Assembly: GCF_030272615.1 (NCBI RefSeq)
Contig: NC_081410.1
Coordinates: forward strand, 147,182,849 to 147,246,848
DNA: 64,000 nucleotides
Source: Cryptomeria japonica
Taxonomy: Eukaryota; Streptophyta; Pinopsida; Cupressales; Cupressaceae
Direction: 5' to 3'
Part shown: piece after piece, positions 12,026-26,200 of the stretch
How positions within the stretch are numbered: the stretch's first letter is position 1
Layout of the letters: each line of letters starts with the position of its first letter
Made by a program: the position numbers and the translations under genes
The notes under the pieces: model-generated
The model's input: only the letters and a program-made list of their open reading frames with translations
Told to the model about the DNA's origin: nothing
The model's database searches: none

Positions 12026-15000
12026 TCACAATATAGTCGTGAAGAATATGTTATCAGGCTTATTAGTAGGATTTTGAGGCTTGATAATTAGTCATGCCAA
12101 AATTGATAGCATTCTAAAAAAAATTGCATTTGTTAGGGTTTGGATCTAACTTTGAACTATGCCACATGCTAGGATGATAAGGAAATGAGAGATAAGAAAT
12201 CTTGATGGCCATGAGCCAAGAAGGGTGGGATGAGGTAAAGAGGGTTGCAAATCAAGCATTCATAATGATGCATACCATCAATGAGAACAATGCAATTCAA
12301 AATGTCGAAACTTGACAAGCCTAAAATTTTCCTCATTTGGAGAATTATAATTGGTGAATAATTAAATAGAAAAAATAAAAATTGGCAAACCAAGAGGTTC
12401 ACGTACCCTAAAAAATTACTAAATTTAAAATTATATGTTCTCATATTGTGTCAAAAATAGCTTTTAACAACTTGCTCTATTAGTGAATTGGGGAGTTCTT
12501 GAACACATAAACCTTTCTTTACTTGCATGTTTTCTTTTTTGGATAGATGTTGTGTTTATGAACTTGGCTTCAATGAACCAAGAGGCTCATTAACCATCAA
12601 AATCTCTGAAAAATTCTAATTTCTTCAATTTTGGTGAAACACTCAATTGGTGAACTTCTCGTTGGTAGAACTCAATTTTGATGAACCCATTAGTTTGAAA
12701 ACTTGTCCCTTCATCACAAAATTTGGTGTTTGATTTTTTTTCTTGTTGGTAAAGTGAAGGAACTAGGTTTTTGGATCTAGCTATGCAACATACCACATAC
12801 TTGTGATATATTTAAGAGGAACAAAAGGGCTCAGGATGAAAGGCACCATAAGATTCAAGGAAATGAAATAAGATAGAAGTGATCAAAAGAGGAATAGGAT
12901 CATTATGAACATCAAAACACTGAAGCTCGATAAAGTGGATGAAAAATTAGGCAATCAAGGTAGTGAAATGAAGGGTGAATGTTGGAGTGGTAAAGATGAA
13001 AGGAAACCCCCAACTGGCCAAGGACTAAAACAATTGAGCGTAGCCAAACTTTAAAAATGTAAAAAGATAGGCATTGAGGATGGTAGAAGACATATGAAGA
13101 AAAAAAGGAAACCAAAATCTCAACATACTAAAAATATTTGGCCAAGGCATGTAAAAGGGGCTAGAGTAAGGAATGTAGATATAACTTGTGCAAGTAGTCC
13201 ATATAAGATTCCTTGGATTGATTATCATTGATGGACCACAAGTAAGGGAAAGGTCAAAAACTTATGAAGCACAAAATAAGGAGGGCCTAGATAGAAAAAA
13301 AATTTGAGGTGCCAACATGTTCATCATGTCATATCTAAGGAATTAACACTTTTAAGTTTGTATATTCCTTTAAGATTTAATAATTTATTTATTATAATTG
13401 ATATACATGTTCATGTCTACAGTTTCATATGTTTCCATGGACTTGAAAGGTCTAGTCAACCTTGATTTAGTTGTTTTATTACATCTAACATCAACTCAAG
13501 ATTGGAGGTCTAAGGTATTTATTGGATGAAAATTAACTTGCATCTTAGGTCAAAGTTTTTATCAAGTCTATGTATGATATTTTGAAGTCATGTATTTTTA
13601 GAGCTATAATGCCCAAATTATATATACCTTATTATTGGGTATTACATTTTGGACTCACTTTGTTGTCCATACCCCCTACTATACTTTTTGGTCCATTCAC
13701 CCCTTGCATTAGCCATTTTTTACCAATGGTGCCAAGGCCTTTTCTCGTATGGTCCTTTTTTGTCAAAAATAATGTTACAATTATCTTAGTATCATTATTT
13801 CCTAGTGTTTGAACTTTTACAATACTAAAATGTATAGACACTCCTATAACATGTAGAAATACACACATGTTAATGTTCCACTTAAGTTCATTGTTTAATG
13901 GTCATTTTGGATCATTTTCTCATCAACTTCCTATCCAAATTAGTGGTAACCACTTTAGAGTTGAGTTGAATGACTACCTTGATGGTCAGTAGAAATGACC
14001 TAGCAAAATTTTGTGCCTTAGCTAATAGGTGGGTTTTATGTGTCTTATCTTGCTCTTTTTCCCTTGCGTTTCAAGCTTTGGGTTTAGGGTTTATTTTGAT
14101 TTTGTCTAAAGTCTTGATAAGATCCCCTAAACTTGTTTTAAACTCGCATTACCTTTTTGTTTTAGCCTGAGGGTTTTAGTACATTGGCAGGGCCCTTTTT
14201 TTGTGTCCTAGGTGTTTGTTAAGTGAGCGGGTCTTTCTTTTCCTAAAGTATTCATTTTTATTTTCCTAGGCGGGTTCTTTTTCTTGTTCTAGCCGATATC
14301 TTTGTATTAACTGCTAGGTTACTAATGTTCTCATTGTCCACACATGCTGAAATTAGTGAAGATCTTTTAATCATAATCGAGAAACATGCTTAGTCGTTAA
14401 GTGACTAAAGGGAGTGCACACCAGGGTTAGCGGTATAAAGTTTAGATAGATCTAATGGTTCTCGCTACCCCGCAATAGAAAATGTTGAAAAGTTAATTAT
14501 CGTGGTATTGCGAGATGATGCCACGTGTCTTGGGTAGGCTAAAGAGAAGTCAGATGGTGGGGTTACTGACAAAGATGAGAAGGATGATGAGATGGAAGTG
14601 TCATACTTTTGATGTCACCATTTGCCACAAGGGACGGTTAATATCGGATTGACTAATATAGATTGCGCGATGTGCCACCATGGATGGATTCAACAATCCA
14701 GTTTCAAGTTTGGTTCGAATATCAATTCGAGCCATTTTCCACTCGCACGAGTAGTAATGGTGAATGATACGGTGACGCCTGATTTAAGAATAAAAATAAA
14801 TGCCTTTTCATAATCATTTTGATTCACGAAGAAATCCAGAGAAAGCATAAGACATTTTTAGAGCCAAAGGAGTTTTGAACGAGCTATCTCATTGCAAAAT
14901 TAAGCTTTTTCCAGTGTTTTCAAATTTGTAAATTGATTATCTTCCTCTCTGTGTTTTAAAGATGGATACTATAAGTTGTGTGAATTTTTTGGTAAAGGAA

Positions 15001-15147
15001 TTTAATATTGTTGTAAGGTTTTGCAGTCTTAGCTTAGGGAGTTTGTGAATTTTTCATTTTTATGTTGGAATTGTCGATTCTTAGTTAAACTTTGGTTTCC
15101 TTTTCCCCGTTTGGTGACAATTGTTGAGAAAGCCCTAGTTTGATAAA
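12026..15147. other. Unassigned AT-rich DNA upstream of relic G
   Basis: No gene or paired repeat is recognisable. From about 14400 the base composition is less AT-rich, and a G-box-like CCACGTGTC occurs at 14521-14529. AAGAATAAAAATAAATG at about 14788 could be a TATA region for the plus-strand frame that starts at 15148. I could not find an LTR pair around G. Confidence 0.35.
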
Positions 15148-15915
15148 ATGCCTCCCTCACGAAACCACTTTGGGTAGACCGAATATTTGAAGAGAAATTT
15201 GAATGATGATTTTGTAGACAAGTTGAAACCATCAACAAATGAAAAATTTCAGGGGACAAAACTTATTCAAGGAAGAACCCTAGGAGAAGGGTTAGTTGAT
15301 AAAGCATATGCAATTTCAGATGCTAAGGTACCTATCACTAGGGTAAATATGTTTAAATTATGGTATGGGCAGAGAAATTTGCATTCTCCACTCTTGAGTG
15401 TATGGTAATATGACCTAGGCAAGCTGGTGGTGCCTAACGTCTTCATGGATGTCGACCTTCTCAGGGCAGCGGCCGATAGATATGACCCTGTTTCTAGGGT
15501 AATAAGGGGAAATGATGGGGAGGTCTTATTGACAATCCGAAGAGAGGAATTCTATGAATTTTTTGACCTGTATGAACCTTCTACTACACTGATTCCAATA
15601 GATTTGAATGAAATAAAGGATGAATATCACAGAACAAAGAATTTTGTCAGATCAAACATTCTCCCTGCCCACTTGGCAAAAGAAGGACGCACACCTTACC
15701 ATATTGGCTCAAAATCAGTCGAACCTTTTCCAATTGGTGCTTTTGCTAAGTATTTACAAGCTACCTTTTTTCTCTCTGTGTCAAGTTTTAGGTTTTAATC
15801 CTTCCACAGTTATGCCACCCGATTTCATGTTTATGGCTATTCAATTTTAGCACTAGGACTTTTTAGTGATTTTTGATTTTGCCCCTTATCTTTAAGATAA
15901 GATTCATGAGGGATT

Positions 15916-15920
15916 GTTGG
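15916..15920. repeat. Target-site duplication of element F (GTTGG)
   Basis: GTTGG sits immediately left of F and again at 23263-23267 immediately right. It is perfect, so F is a whole insertion. Confidence 0.9.
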
Positions 15921-17392
15921 TGTAAAGTTCTAAAGCCAATAGCTAACAAGATGAGAGGAGGGGGGGTGAATCATACAAACTTAATCTTCAATAAAATCAA
16001 CAGATTCAACCTCGGTAACTTATACTTCAGCAATATAACCAAAAACTGCTAAACATGCTAACTCATAAACACATAATTATCATAACACATATAACACCAG
16101 ATTTAACGTGGAAACCCAAATAGGAAAAAACCACTATGGGATTTCGGACCCACTAAGAAATATACTCTTCTAGAGTATGTTCGGTTAAAAGCAAATCTTG
16201 TTAAAGATTACAAACACATTGCTAGATGTGACCTGGTTAAGGGATTTCCCTCAGATCTATTAGGATCTTCACTTTGTTAGAAGTGACCTTATCAAAGGAT
16301 TTAAAACACTCATTTAGAATGTTACTTTGCTAGAGGGTTTACAAATAAGACTATTAAGTCCATTCGGTTAAGAGATTTCCTATCACTTACAAAATAAACA
16401 ATAGTAAAAATATATCTGCAACTTTACATCTAAAATGCTAAAGTAGATTCTTATTTTCTCAATACTGTCAAGTCATAGGACTTATGTTGTGCTTCTGTTG
16501 GGCTCCCTACTCTATTATTCAAACACGTCTTCAAGCTTCTATGCTCAGTAATCACTATGTAGCATCCATGCGCTTACACTTGCCCACATACATTGTTCAT
16601 CAATAACTTCTTATTTATAAGCAATTTGCTAACCACTGAATCTCCTTGATCACATTTCCCATGATCAATCACAGCCATCAGATCTTCAATCTTGACTAGG
16701 TTCAATGTATCCTTCGATCTGAAAACATTTTACTACACCTAGGAACTTGCATTCCATTCTTGGAACTTGTGCTAGGGTATTGTGGCTCAATCTGTGCTGT
16801 AGATCTAGCTCCTGAATCTTCAAAGTCATAGATCCTTAACAAACTTCATGCACGTTGTAACAATCATTTAATCATCTCTAGCTCATCAGCTTCCTTCATT
16901 AAATAATGCTTTTATTCATCCAATGCATTCTGTTATTACTCGATTGCAACTCGGTAAATACTAAACTTCACTCTGTAGACATTCTGCCTTCATTAATCGA
17001 TAGTGATAACCTTAGGGTTTACTGACTAGGTTCCTTGCTCGGTGACATAGTATAGTATTAACCTTATAATCAACAACATATGTAGGATATCAAAACAATC
17101 TAAACATCATGATCTCATCATTGTCTAACTCGATAATAGTTGCCCATTGAATAACTTATTTCTCCCCTTATTCATCAGATTCACTTTGTGTCTTTTACCG
17201 ACATCTTAATTCTCTTCAAATCAATCTTCTCAAGATATGGCAACATCATACTGAATCAAAATATCAATTTCTTGACATCAATGACAAAATAATGCTATAA
17301 ATATAGTTATCATCCTTCTTCAGTTATATCAACAATCTTCAATAACCTTCTCAATATCCTTAACAATCTCCTTTTCCATTGTAATGCCAACA
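15921..17392 (-). repeat. 3' LTR of element F
   Basis: 1,472 bp, from TGTAAAGTTC to ...GCCAACA on the plus strand. It is the full-length copy of the pair; the region 16853-17241 is absent from the other LTR. The probable TATA sequence (TTATTTATAA, 16611-16620) is shared with the 5' LTR. Confidence 0.92.
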
Positions 17393-17406
17393 ATCTCCCC
17401 CTTTGG
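17393..17406 (-). other. Polypurine tract of element F
   Basis: TCCAAAGGGGGAGAT on the minus strand, touching the 3' LTR. A second tract, GTCAAAGGGGGAGAAG, lies at about 17669-17684 between the pol stop and this site. Confidence 0.85.
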
Positions 17407-17928
17407 AATTGATGGAAAAACCAACATTTAAAATTTAAATGGTAATACCAACAAGATATGCAAATTGATTTGGATTCAAATTGTTGTGGAGACTTCTCCT
17501 ATTATCCTTGAGTTGTTTTCTTCTTCTGAAGTCTTCTAGGCTTTCTCCCTCTTTCATTAGTCTTCTGAGTTGTTATCTTGCATTTAGTCTTCTCCCTTTT
17601 TATTGTAAACTTCTCCCCCAGTCATTAGTCTTCTGTTATCTTCTTCATTTAGGGCTTTACCGTTTAGTCTTCTCCCCCTTTGACAACAATGCCAAAAAGT
17701 AAAAGAACTAAATCATGAATTCTTCTGTTGTGAAGTGCTTGCTTTTGTTGAGTTACACATGCAAATGTAACATCTAAAACTCGATCATAGCAATCTTTCC
17801 TTAAGTAATATTTCCTGTAACCTGTTCCTGCACACTTTTTAGAAAACTTCTTAAAGTGCGTAAATCAACATCAATCCACACATAATATTCTGTAGACTCA
17901 TCAAATTGATGCTCTTCACCGAACTCGG

Positions 17929-20900
17929 TCAATGAGTAGAAGATAGGGGTAAGACCCCTAACTTGCTTTGGAGATACTCAAAAGTGTCTCTTGGTAGTGG
18001 TTTTGTGAAGATGTCTGCAATTTGCTCCTTTGTGCTAACATACTCCAACACAACTTTCTTTTCTTGAACTTCTTCTCTGAGATAATGATACTTGATAGAA
18101 ATATGTTTTGTCTTAGAGTGCATTACCGGATTCTTTGAAATGTTAATGGCACTCGTATTATCATAGAATATAGTTACTGGCTCGGTAACCTTTTCACTTA
18201 TACCTTCCAACAATTGTTTTATCCATGCTATATTAGTGCAATTTAATGCTGCAACAACATATCCGGCTTCTGTTGTTGACTGTGAAATACATCCTTGTTT
18301 CTTGCTAAGCCAACTCACTAGTCTTTCTCCTAAAAAGAAAGCTCCTCCACTTGTGCTTTTCCTGTCATCAATGTTGCTTGCCCAATCAGCATCAGTATAA
18401 ACTTTTAGATCAAAATCATTTCTCTTTTCATATACTAAGCCATAATCTTTAGTGCCTTTCAAGTATCTGAAAATTCTCTTGATTGCTGTCATATGGGTTT
18501 CTCTAGGATCTACAGAGAATCTTGCAACAATACCTACTGCATGTGCTATATCCGGTCTACTGTGCACAACATATTGTAACTTTCCAATCATGGATCGGTA
18601 AAGTGTCTCATTAACAAATGCAGATTCATCATTCTTTGATAGTTTATAGTTGGTAGTCATAGGAGTACTTACTGGTTTTGAATCCTCCATTCCAAATTAC
18701 TTCAAGATTTCCTTTATGTACTTGGATTGAGTAATGAAAATCTCATCTTTCATTTGCAGTATCTGTAAACCTATAAAATACTTTATCTCACCAATTAGTG
18801 ACATCTCAAATTCTTTGCACATTTCAGTACCAAAGTTTTTACATAGAGAATCATTTCCACAAAATATAATGTCATTAACAAATATGGCTGAGATCATTAT
18901 TCCATTGTCTTCATCATTCTTCATGTACATATTGTTGTTTTCACTTGTTCTTATAAAACCAATATTGATTATGTAAGAGTGCAATCTCTCATACTATGCT
19001 CTAGGTGCTTGTTTCAGACCATATAAAGCTTTGTTCAATTTACATACCTGATCTTTATTCTTGTCTTCAATAAATCCTTCAGGTTGTTCAATATAAACTT
19101 CTTCTTCCAGTATACCATTCAAAAATGCAGATTTGACATCCATTTGATATATCTTGAAATTTTTGAAAGCAGCATATGCCAACAATGTTCTTACTCCTTC
19201 AAGTCAAGCCACAAGTGCAAAGGTCTCGCCATAATCTATTCCTTCTTCTTGAGCATATCCTTTGCAAACTAGTCTTGCTTTATTTCTAATGACCTCACCT
19301 TTTTCATTTAGCTTGCTTCTGAAAATCCACTTTGTATCGATTACATTTTTGTCTTTCGGTCTTGGGACCAGTGTCCATGTGTCATTCTTCTTGATTTGAT
19401 CAATCTCTTCTGTCATAGCATTTATCCAATCTTCACTGTTAAATGCCTCTTTTACTATTCTCAGTTCAAATTCAGATATCAAACATGTGTTTTGTCTCAG
19501 TTTGTTCCTTGTCATCACTGGATCATCCTTATCTCCTATAATTTGACTTGATGCATGATTCTTTCTAACTTATTTGGCTAATACAGGCTCGATATGATCT
19601 ATATGATCTTCTTCATCACTCGGTAACTAGATATTCTCTCCATTTTCTTCAATAACTCTCTCGGTAGGACTTGTCGATTGAACATAGACAAATTCTTCAT
19701 AATCTTCTGGTTCCTTGGAGTTTCCTTGATCATTTTTTTTTGCAAATTCGTCAATTTTCACATTTGCACTTTCTACTATTTTGTTAGATGATTTGATCAG
19801 ACATTTAAATGCTTTGCTTCTAGAAGAATAACCTAAAAATGTTCCTTCTTCACTTTTCTGATCAAACTTTCCATTTCTGTCATGTTTGTGTATATAGCAT
19901 CTACTTCCAAAGATTTTAAAGTAACTTACATTAGGTTTCTTGTCATACCAAATTTCATATGGTGTCTTCAAAGTTCCTTTCTTCAGTTGTACTCGGTTCA
20001 GGGTGTAAACAATAGTGTTGATTGCTTCTCTCCAAAATTTGTGTGGCACTCTTTTTTCAATCATCAGGGTTCTGACACAATCCACAATAGATCTGTTTCT
20101 TCTCTCAGCTATTCCATTTTGCTGTGGAGTTCTCGATGCAGAGACTTGTCTTTTTATACCATGATCATTACAGAATAAGTTAAACTCATCAGAGGTGAAT
20201 TCTCCTCCTCTATCAGATCTGAGACATTTCAGTTGTCTTCTTGTTTCATTTTCAACTCTTGCCTTGTACCATTTAAACATTTGAAAAGCTTCTGATTTTT
20301 CTTTTAAGAACATAATTGACATCATCCTTGAATAATCATCCACAAATAATATGAAATATTTATCACCATAATAACTCTGAACTTTCATAGGACCACAAAG
20401 ATCAATGTGCACAAGATCTAAAATTCCCTTAGAAGTGTAGGACGTACTTGTAAAGCTTGATCTTGTCATTTTACCCATCTGGCATCCTCTTCATATAGCA
20501 TTCTCAGGTTTCTCCAAACTCGATAGACCTCTTACTCGGTGCTTCTTACTTATTTTGATAAGATTATCAAAATTTACATGACAAAACCTTTTATGCCATA
20601 ACCAGGTATCATCTATCTTTGCATAAAGACACTTGTTCTCAGTTGAGTCAAGGTGAAATGTGTTACCTTTTGTTTGTGTCCTGGTAGTAGCTAAATTTCT
20701 GTGCTTGTAATGAACTTTGAAACATCCCTTCTGAAATTTTATTCGGTAACCTATGTTGTTTAGCTGTGCTACACTCAACAAATTGTATTTCAAACCTTCA
20801 ACCCAATAAACATCATCACATTTTGCATTGTCAAGAAGTGTGATAGAGCCTTTACCTTTTACTGGACATGGTGGATCATTATCAAATCTTACATATCCTC

Positions 20901-22116
20901 CATCATAATCTTCTAATTTAACAAATTTGTGTTTATCACTTGTCATGTGATGTGAGCATCCACTATCTATGATCCAAGAATCATTACTATTTATGTGAGA
21001 TATTAGGCCTTTTTATTCATACCTTTCTTCATCTGATCCATCTTTAATAGCCACATAAACAACTTCCTCTGTATCTATTTCATTAGATTTATCATCATTG
21101 GATTCGTCATCGGCAATTAGGCATGTCTTTCTATCTCTTCTTCTGAAATCTCAGTATCCTCTCTAGTAATTGTCTTTCTATCTGTCATCTCACTATTCTC
21201 TGTTTTCACTAGATTCTTTGTCAGGGCAGTTAGAGGCCATATGTCCTATTTTATCACAATTGAAACATTTTAAAGGTATCTTTCCTTTATACTTACCTTT
21301 TCCTCTCGGTAACCTCCTGGCTAACAATGCTTCAAACTCTTCTTGCTTTCTGATTTCCTCATACAGTTTGTGTACCTCCTCCATGTTTTTGTGAAATCTT
21401 TCACTTGCTCCACTATGATTCCCTTCAGAATACTTATAATTTCTACCATTCTAATCATCAGATTCATCAAGATGAAAAGAACTGAATGTAGATTCAACTT
21501 TATTTACCTAAGATCCACTGTTATCAAAATTACTTAACTCAAATGCATGTAGCTTACCAATAGTAGCATCCAAAGAAACTAGCATATTAGGTACAGATCT
21601 CAATTCATTGATTGCAGAGACTCGGATTGCATAAGTAGGTAGAAGGGTTCTCAATAACTTACTTGTGACATCCTTCTCTTCAATGGTTCCTCCTGCTCCT
21701 TTGATTTGATTGACAATTTCCTTTAGTCTTGTACTATACTGGGTTATGTTCTCACCTTCATTCATCCTCATAGATTCAAGTTGTCCTCTTAGACTGTCCA
21801 CTTTTGCTCTTTGTACATGTTCATCACTACCATAAACAGATATAAGCTTAGACCACATTGCCTTTGCATCAATACAGCCTTCTAGATCATTAAACTCATA
21901 GTCGGTCAATGCTGATGATATTTCAATCATTGCTTGAGTGTGTTCTTGCTTCACTCTTATTTCTTCCATAGTCATAGGGTAGGTGACTGGTGCAACATAA
22001 TCATTCTCCAGATAGTAAGTAGCATATTCTCCAATTCCTGATAGGTGTAGCTTCATTCTTTTCTGCCATGTGGAAAAACTTGACTTGTTCAGCTTTGGGG
22101 CTTCCCTCTTATACAT
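17929..22116 (-). pseudogene. Element F gag-pol polyprotein (Copia), inactivated
   Basis: About 1,396 codons in one frame from ATG 22116 to the stop at 17929. In order: a UBN2-like gag (LNKSSFSTWQKRMKLHL), zinc knuckle CFNCDKIGHMASNC (about 21260), protease DSGCSHHMT (about 20960), and integrase with HIDLCGPM, SDRGGEF and GIAERRNR carrying the D, D and E. RT follows ([19 protein letters not shown]), then RNase H (YTDADWA, YDNTSAI) and the tail IADIFTKPLPRDTFEYLQSKLG. About nine in-frame stops are present. The segment near 21125-21200 reads in another frame, implying two compensating indels. The RT box YVDD is FVND (18871-18882) and RNase H has TEAGY for the usual AEAEY. Catalysis is therefore lost. 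Confidence 0.92.
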
Positions 22117-22165
22117 CCTCGAATCTTAACTCAAGTACCTTCAAACTTTTCTTCTGGAGTCCAAA

Positions 22166-22177
22166 GCTCTGATACCA
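22166..22177 (-). other. Primer-binding site of element F (tRNA-Met)
   Basis: TGGTATCAGAGC on the minus strand, two bases from the 5' LTR. It is identical to the site in A, C and D. Confidence 0.92.
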
Positions 22178-22179
22178 AT

Positions 22180-23262
22180 TGTAAAGTTCTGAAGCCAATA
22201 GCTAACAAGATGAGAGGGGGGGGGGGTGAATTATACAAACTTAATCTTCAATAAAATCAACATATTCAACCTCAGTAACTTATACTTCAGCAATATAACC
22301 AAAAACTACTAAACATGCTAACTCATAAACACATAATCATCATAACACATATAACACCAGATTTAACGTGGAAACCCAAATAGGGAAAAACCACTATGGG
22401 ATTTTGGACCCACTAAGAAATATACTCTTCTAGAGTATGCTCAGTTAAAAGCAAATCCTGTTAAAGATTACAAACACATTGCTAGATGTGACCCGGTTAA
22501 GGGATTTCCCTTAGATCTGTTAGGATCTTCACTTTGTTAGAAGTGACCTTGTCAAAGGATTTCAAACACTCATTTAGAATTTTACCTTGCTAGAGGGTTT
22601 ACAAATAAGACTGTTAAGTCCACTCGGTTAAGAGATTTCATGTCACGTACAAAATAAACAACAGTAAAAATATATCTGCAACTTTACATCTAAAATGCTA
22701 AAGCAGATTCTTATTTGCTCAATATTGTCAAGTCATAGGACTTATCTTGTCCTTCTGCTGGGCTCCCTACTTTGTTATTCAAATAGGTCTTCAAGCTTTT
22801 ATGCTCAGTAATCACTATGTAGCATCCCTATGCTTATATTTTCCTGCATACATTGTTCATCAATAACTTCTTATTTATAAACAATTTGCTAACCGCTGAA
22901 TCTCCTTGATCACATTTCCCATGATCAATTACAGCCATCAGATCTTCAATCTTGACTAGGTTCAATGTATCCTTCGATCTGAAAATGTTTTACTACCCCT
23001 AGGAACTTGCATTCCATTCTTGGAACTTGTGCTAGGGTATTGCGGTTCAATCCGTGCTGTAGATCTAGCTCCTGAATCTTCAAAGCCATAGATCCTTAAC
23101 AAACTTCATGCAACATCATACTGAATCAAAATATCAATTTCTTGACATCAATGACAAAATAATGCTATAAAGATAGTTATCATCCTTCTTCAGTTATATC
23201 AATAATCTTCAACAACCTTCTCAATATCCTTAACAATCTCCTTTTCCATTGTAATGCCAACA
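22180..23262 (-). repeat. 5' LTR of element F, with 389-bp deletion
   Basis: 1,083 bp. It matches the 3' LTR except for one internal gap at about 23112. The 3' LTR at the two breakpoints shares the bases GCA, so a microhomology or slippage deletion after insertion is likely. The G run at 22216-22226 is 11 bases. Confidence 0.9.
22871..22880 (-). promoter_or_regulatory. Probable TATA region in 5' LTR of F
   Basis: TTATAAATAA on the minus strand. It is retained in both LTRs (16611-16620) while surrounding positions differ. Confidence 0.4.
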
Positions 23263-26200
23263 GTTGGATATTAAGAAAAATGAATTGAACACTAAATTTT
23301 ATTGGTACTCATTGCCGATGCATATGTTCTTATTCAAGAATTTAGATTATTTTGAAGGTACCATGGATCTTAGAAAGACAATTAATAATATTGAGATACC
23401 GGTATAGTTGTGGAGTATGGGCATGTCATGGGACATGCCAGAAGCTAGTTTTGTAAGGTTTGATAATGGTTTTGCTTCCAAATTAAGGTGACAGTTAACA
23501 GTTAATCCACCCAGAATCCCTACACGGTTACATTATTTCTTGAGACCAAAAGAAAGGCTGTCAATCTTGAGAATTGATCATAATTGGGGTGATATAATTC
23601 CTTACCCGGTTAGCTTTGTCATTAGAGTTTAAGGCTTCCCAAGGCAGCCTCATGTATTACCATTCAATATCCCATTGAGACTTGGATTTGCTGAAGTAAT
23701 TTGGCAAATTGGTTGTATCAAGCATATGGATTTGAAGGGTAGGGGAAAAGTAACTATCTTCCCTTATCACACTGCTATCCCCTACTTTGGAATCCAGAAA
23801 GGAGGGCATCTGCATGTTGACAAAAATTTTGCACCATATTACTTGGGAGTTAGTGTAGCTAGGCACAGTGACCCAGAGGGGTTCTATAATATTTTTAAAC
23901 AAAGAATAAAAGGAACTACACTGCCCCATGAACACCACTTCCCTAAAGATGTAATCAGAAACAAGTTTGATTTTTCTACTCAGGATTGGAAAAAGGAGAA
24001 GTCGATAGCTTTCAGGAAATTATGGGTGATTATACAGAAAATGGATCCAAATTATGATCTATTGAGAGCTTTCAACCCTTTCTTTGCTAAAGTTGATTTT
24101 GTTGTGAATAATTTTGATGAGTTAATTATTGCTTTGAAAGAGAAGAGAACGAAGCTTGAGGAAATTCATGACAGACAGATTGAGAAGAGGAGTGTACAAC
24201 AACTTACATGCTTTCCACCTGACAATACAAATTTGATTCAAAAAATGAGGATGAAACAACCTGACCCCCCTCCTCCTTTACCTCACATAATAGATGGATT
24301 AGAGGAGACTCAACCTAGTTATGAGCCTCCTCCAAAGAGAATTATTGTAATAAAAAGAGTGAGGGATGAGGAAAGTAGTGAAGAGGATAGTGGTAGTGAT
24401 AGTGGAAAGTTGGTGAGGAGGAAAGGAAATAAAATAATGAGGGAAGAACCAACCTCAAGGATGCAGGTTAGACCTTTGAAACGAATCTAGATCATTGATC
24501 TAGAGGATTCAGATAGAAGCCCCACACCACCACATATCCCATTTTCAGCTCTGGTACAATTTTAAGAACAAGAAGGAGATCAATGAATTGAAGAACCATA
24601 TGTTGTACACACTGTGGAAATTACAAATGGAGAAATGCAAATTGGTATCCCTCCTATACCACCTACTCTAGAATTTCACATCACGCCTCTAGACATTCAA
24701 GGAAGAGAATTCAGGGATGCTAGAAAAGAGGCATGTGAGAAATTTCTTGAAGATGAAGCTTTTGTTAAGAGCTCGACTTTCCTTCAAATGATGTGGAAAG
24801 TGAAAGTTGATGAGTACAGGAAGAGAAGTGTCAAGAGAATGACCCAGAGCTTGGATAGATCTGAATATGAAAATTAGGAAGAGGTCAAGACTAAGATGAT
24901 GGAAGAATTCAAGGGAATCACGACAGATGAAGGTAGAAAGATTTTAAACTAGGTTGATATCTTGATTCTGCCTGAATCGGATATAGTTGATGCAGTGGCA
25001 TTTGATAAAATCAGAAAAGAAAGAGGCCAACAATTCAGCTCAAAAGAGGAAGCGAGGTTAGCATTCAAGGGATCAAACTTTATAGATGATCTTGCAACCT
25101 TAGAAATATGGTCACTACAACAAGGGACTAGGAGGCTTGATGTCAGTGATATAAATCCAAATTTAAAAGGAGGCCTCATCATAAAGAGAGTTGTTAATAT
25201 GTCAAGTGTCAAAGCTACAAAGTTGGTTGTTGATACAGCCAAGTTAGCTCATGAAACTACAAAGAGAGGGGCTAAGGAGAAGCAATAATTAATGAATAAG
25301 TTTAAAAAGCTTTTTCATGATTATAATATAGTTCAATAGAGATATGTGTAACTACAAACAAAAGTACAACTTCTTGAGCAGATACAACTAGGAGCATCTT
25401 CTTCATCCCTTGCCATTGCATGAGTCCCATCAACATCCAAGTCCCCACCAATCTCACATACAAGTACAACAACTCAGTTAGATAGTGAGATAAATGCTCC
25501 TATAATATTGCTAGTTCCTTATATTGATGATGAGCCTGAACCCACATGATCTACTGACCCAACTAGAGCTCAAATTTTAGAAAGGATTGATGAGTTGGAG
25601 AAAAACCTAAAGGAGTCAGAGGATCAATTTGCTAGTAAGTAGAGGGAAATAGTTAGCTCTGTTTTGATTCACTTAAATGAGAAAGTAAATAGCAGGCTGA
25701 ATAGTGTGCATTCTTTATATTATTTATTATTTAATGCTATTCAGAGTTTTGATAGAGACAAAGAGGTAGCAATCTCATTATTCACAAAGTGGTTACAAAG
25801 GGGAAATGAACTCAGAATAATGTCCATGACCTCAAAATACCATGCTGAGAAGCCACCAACACTTCAGCCCACCTACCTGTTGGTAAATTCAATGCAAGAG
25901 GCCCAAATTTTACTAGATAATATATAGAGAAAGATAAGAGAGCTGATGAGAGCTTTCAGTGAAATGAATGAGACATTTTTGCCCAGCATTGAAAATGAAG
26001 GTGGAGAAATTAAAAATCTATAGATATGGAAGGAAGAAATAGAAAGAGCTATTAACACTCAGGTGGATATGATCTGTGATGATTTGGATACTGGCATGTT
26101 GGAAGACAACATGGATAAAATAATACATACCAGATCATTTTTTGAAACTTTTGAAAGGGAGGCGAACCAGGTGGCGATCAAATATACTCTTTACAGGACC

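Larger units (their letters stand above)
15921..23262 (-). mobile_element. Element F: Ty1/copia retrotransposon
   Basis: A complete 7.34-kb element on the minus strand inserted into relic G. The domain order gag, protease, integrase, RT, RNase H is diagnostic of Ty1/copia. Both LTRs, primer site, polypurine tract and GTTGG duplication are present. The 5' LTR (right) has lost 389 bp relative to the 3' LTR. The LTRs differ at roughly 5% of sites by eye, mostly transitions. Long LTRs, repeated polypurine tracts and the G-rich LTR motif suggest the Sirevirus side of Copia; that placement is from memory. Stops and an altered RT active site make it non-functional today. Confidence 0.92.

Noticed and set aside
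14076-14093. Two telomere-like TTTAGGG units
   Set aside because: Two units are expected by chance in AT-rich plant DNA and no array follows.
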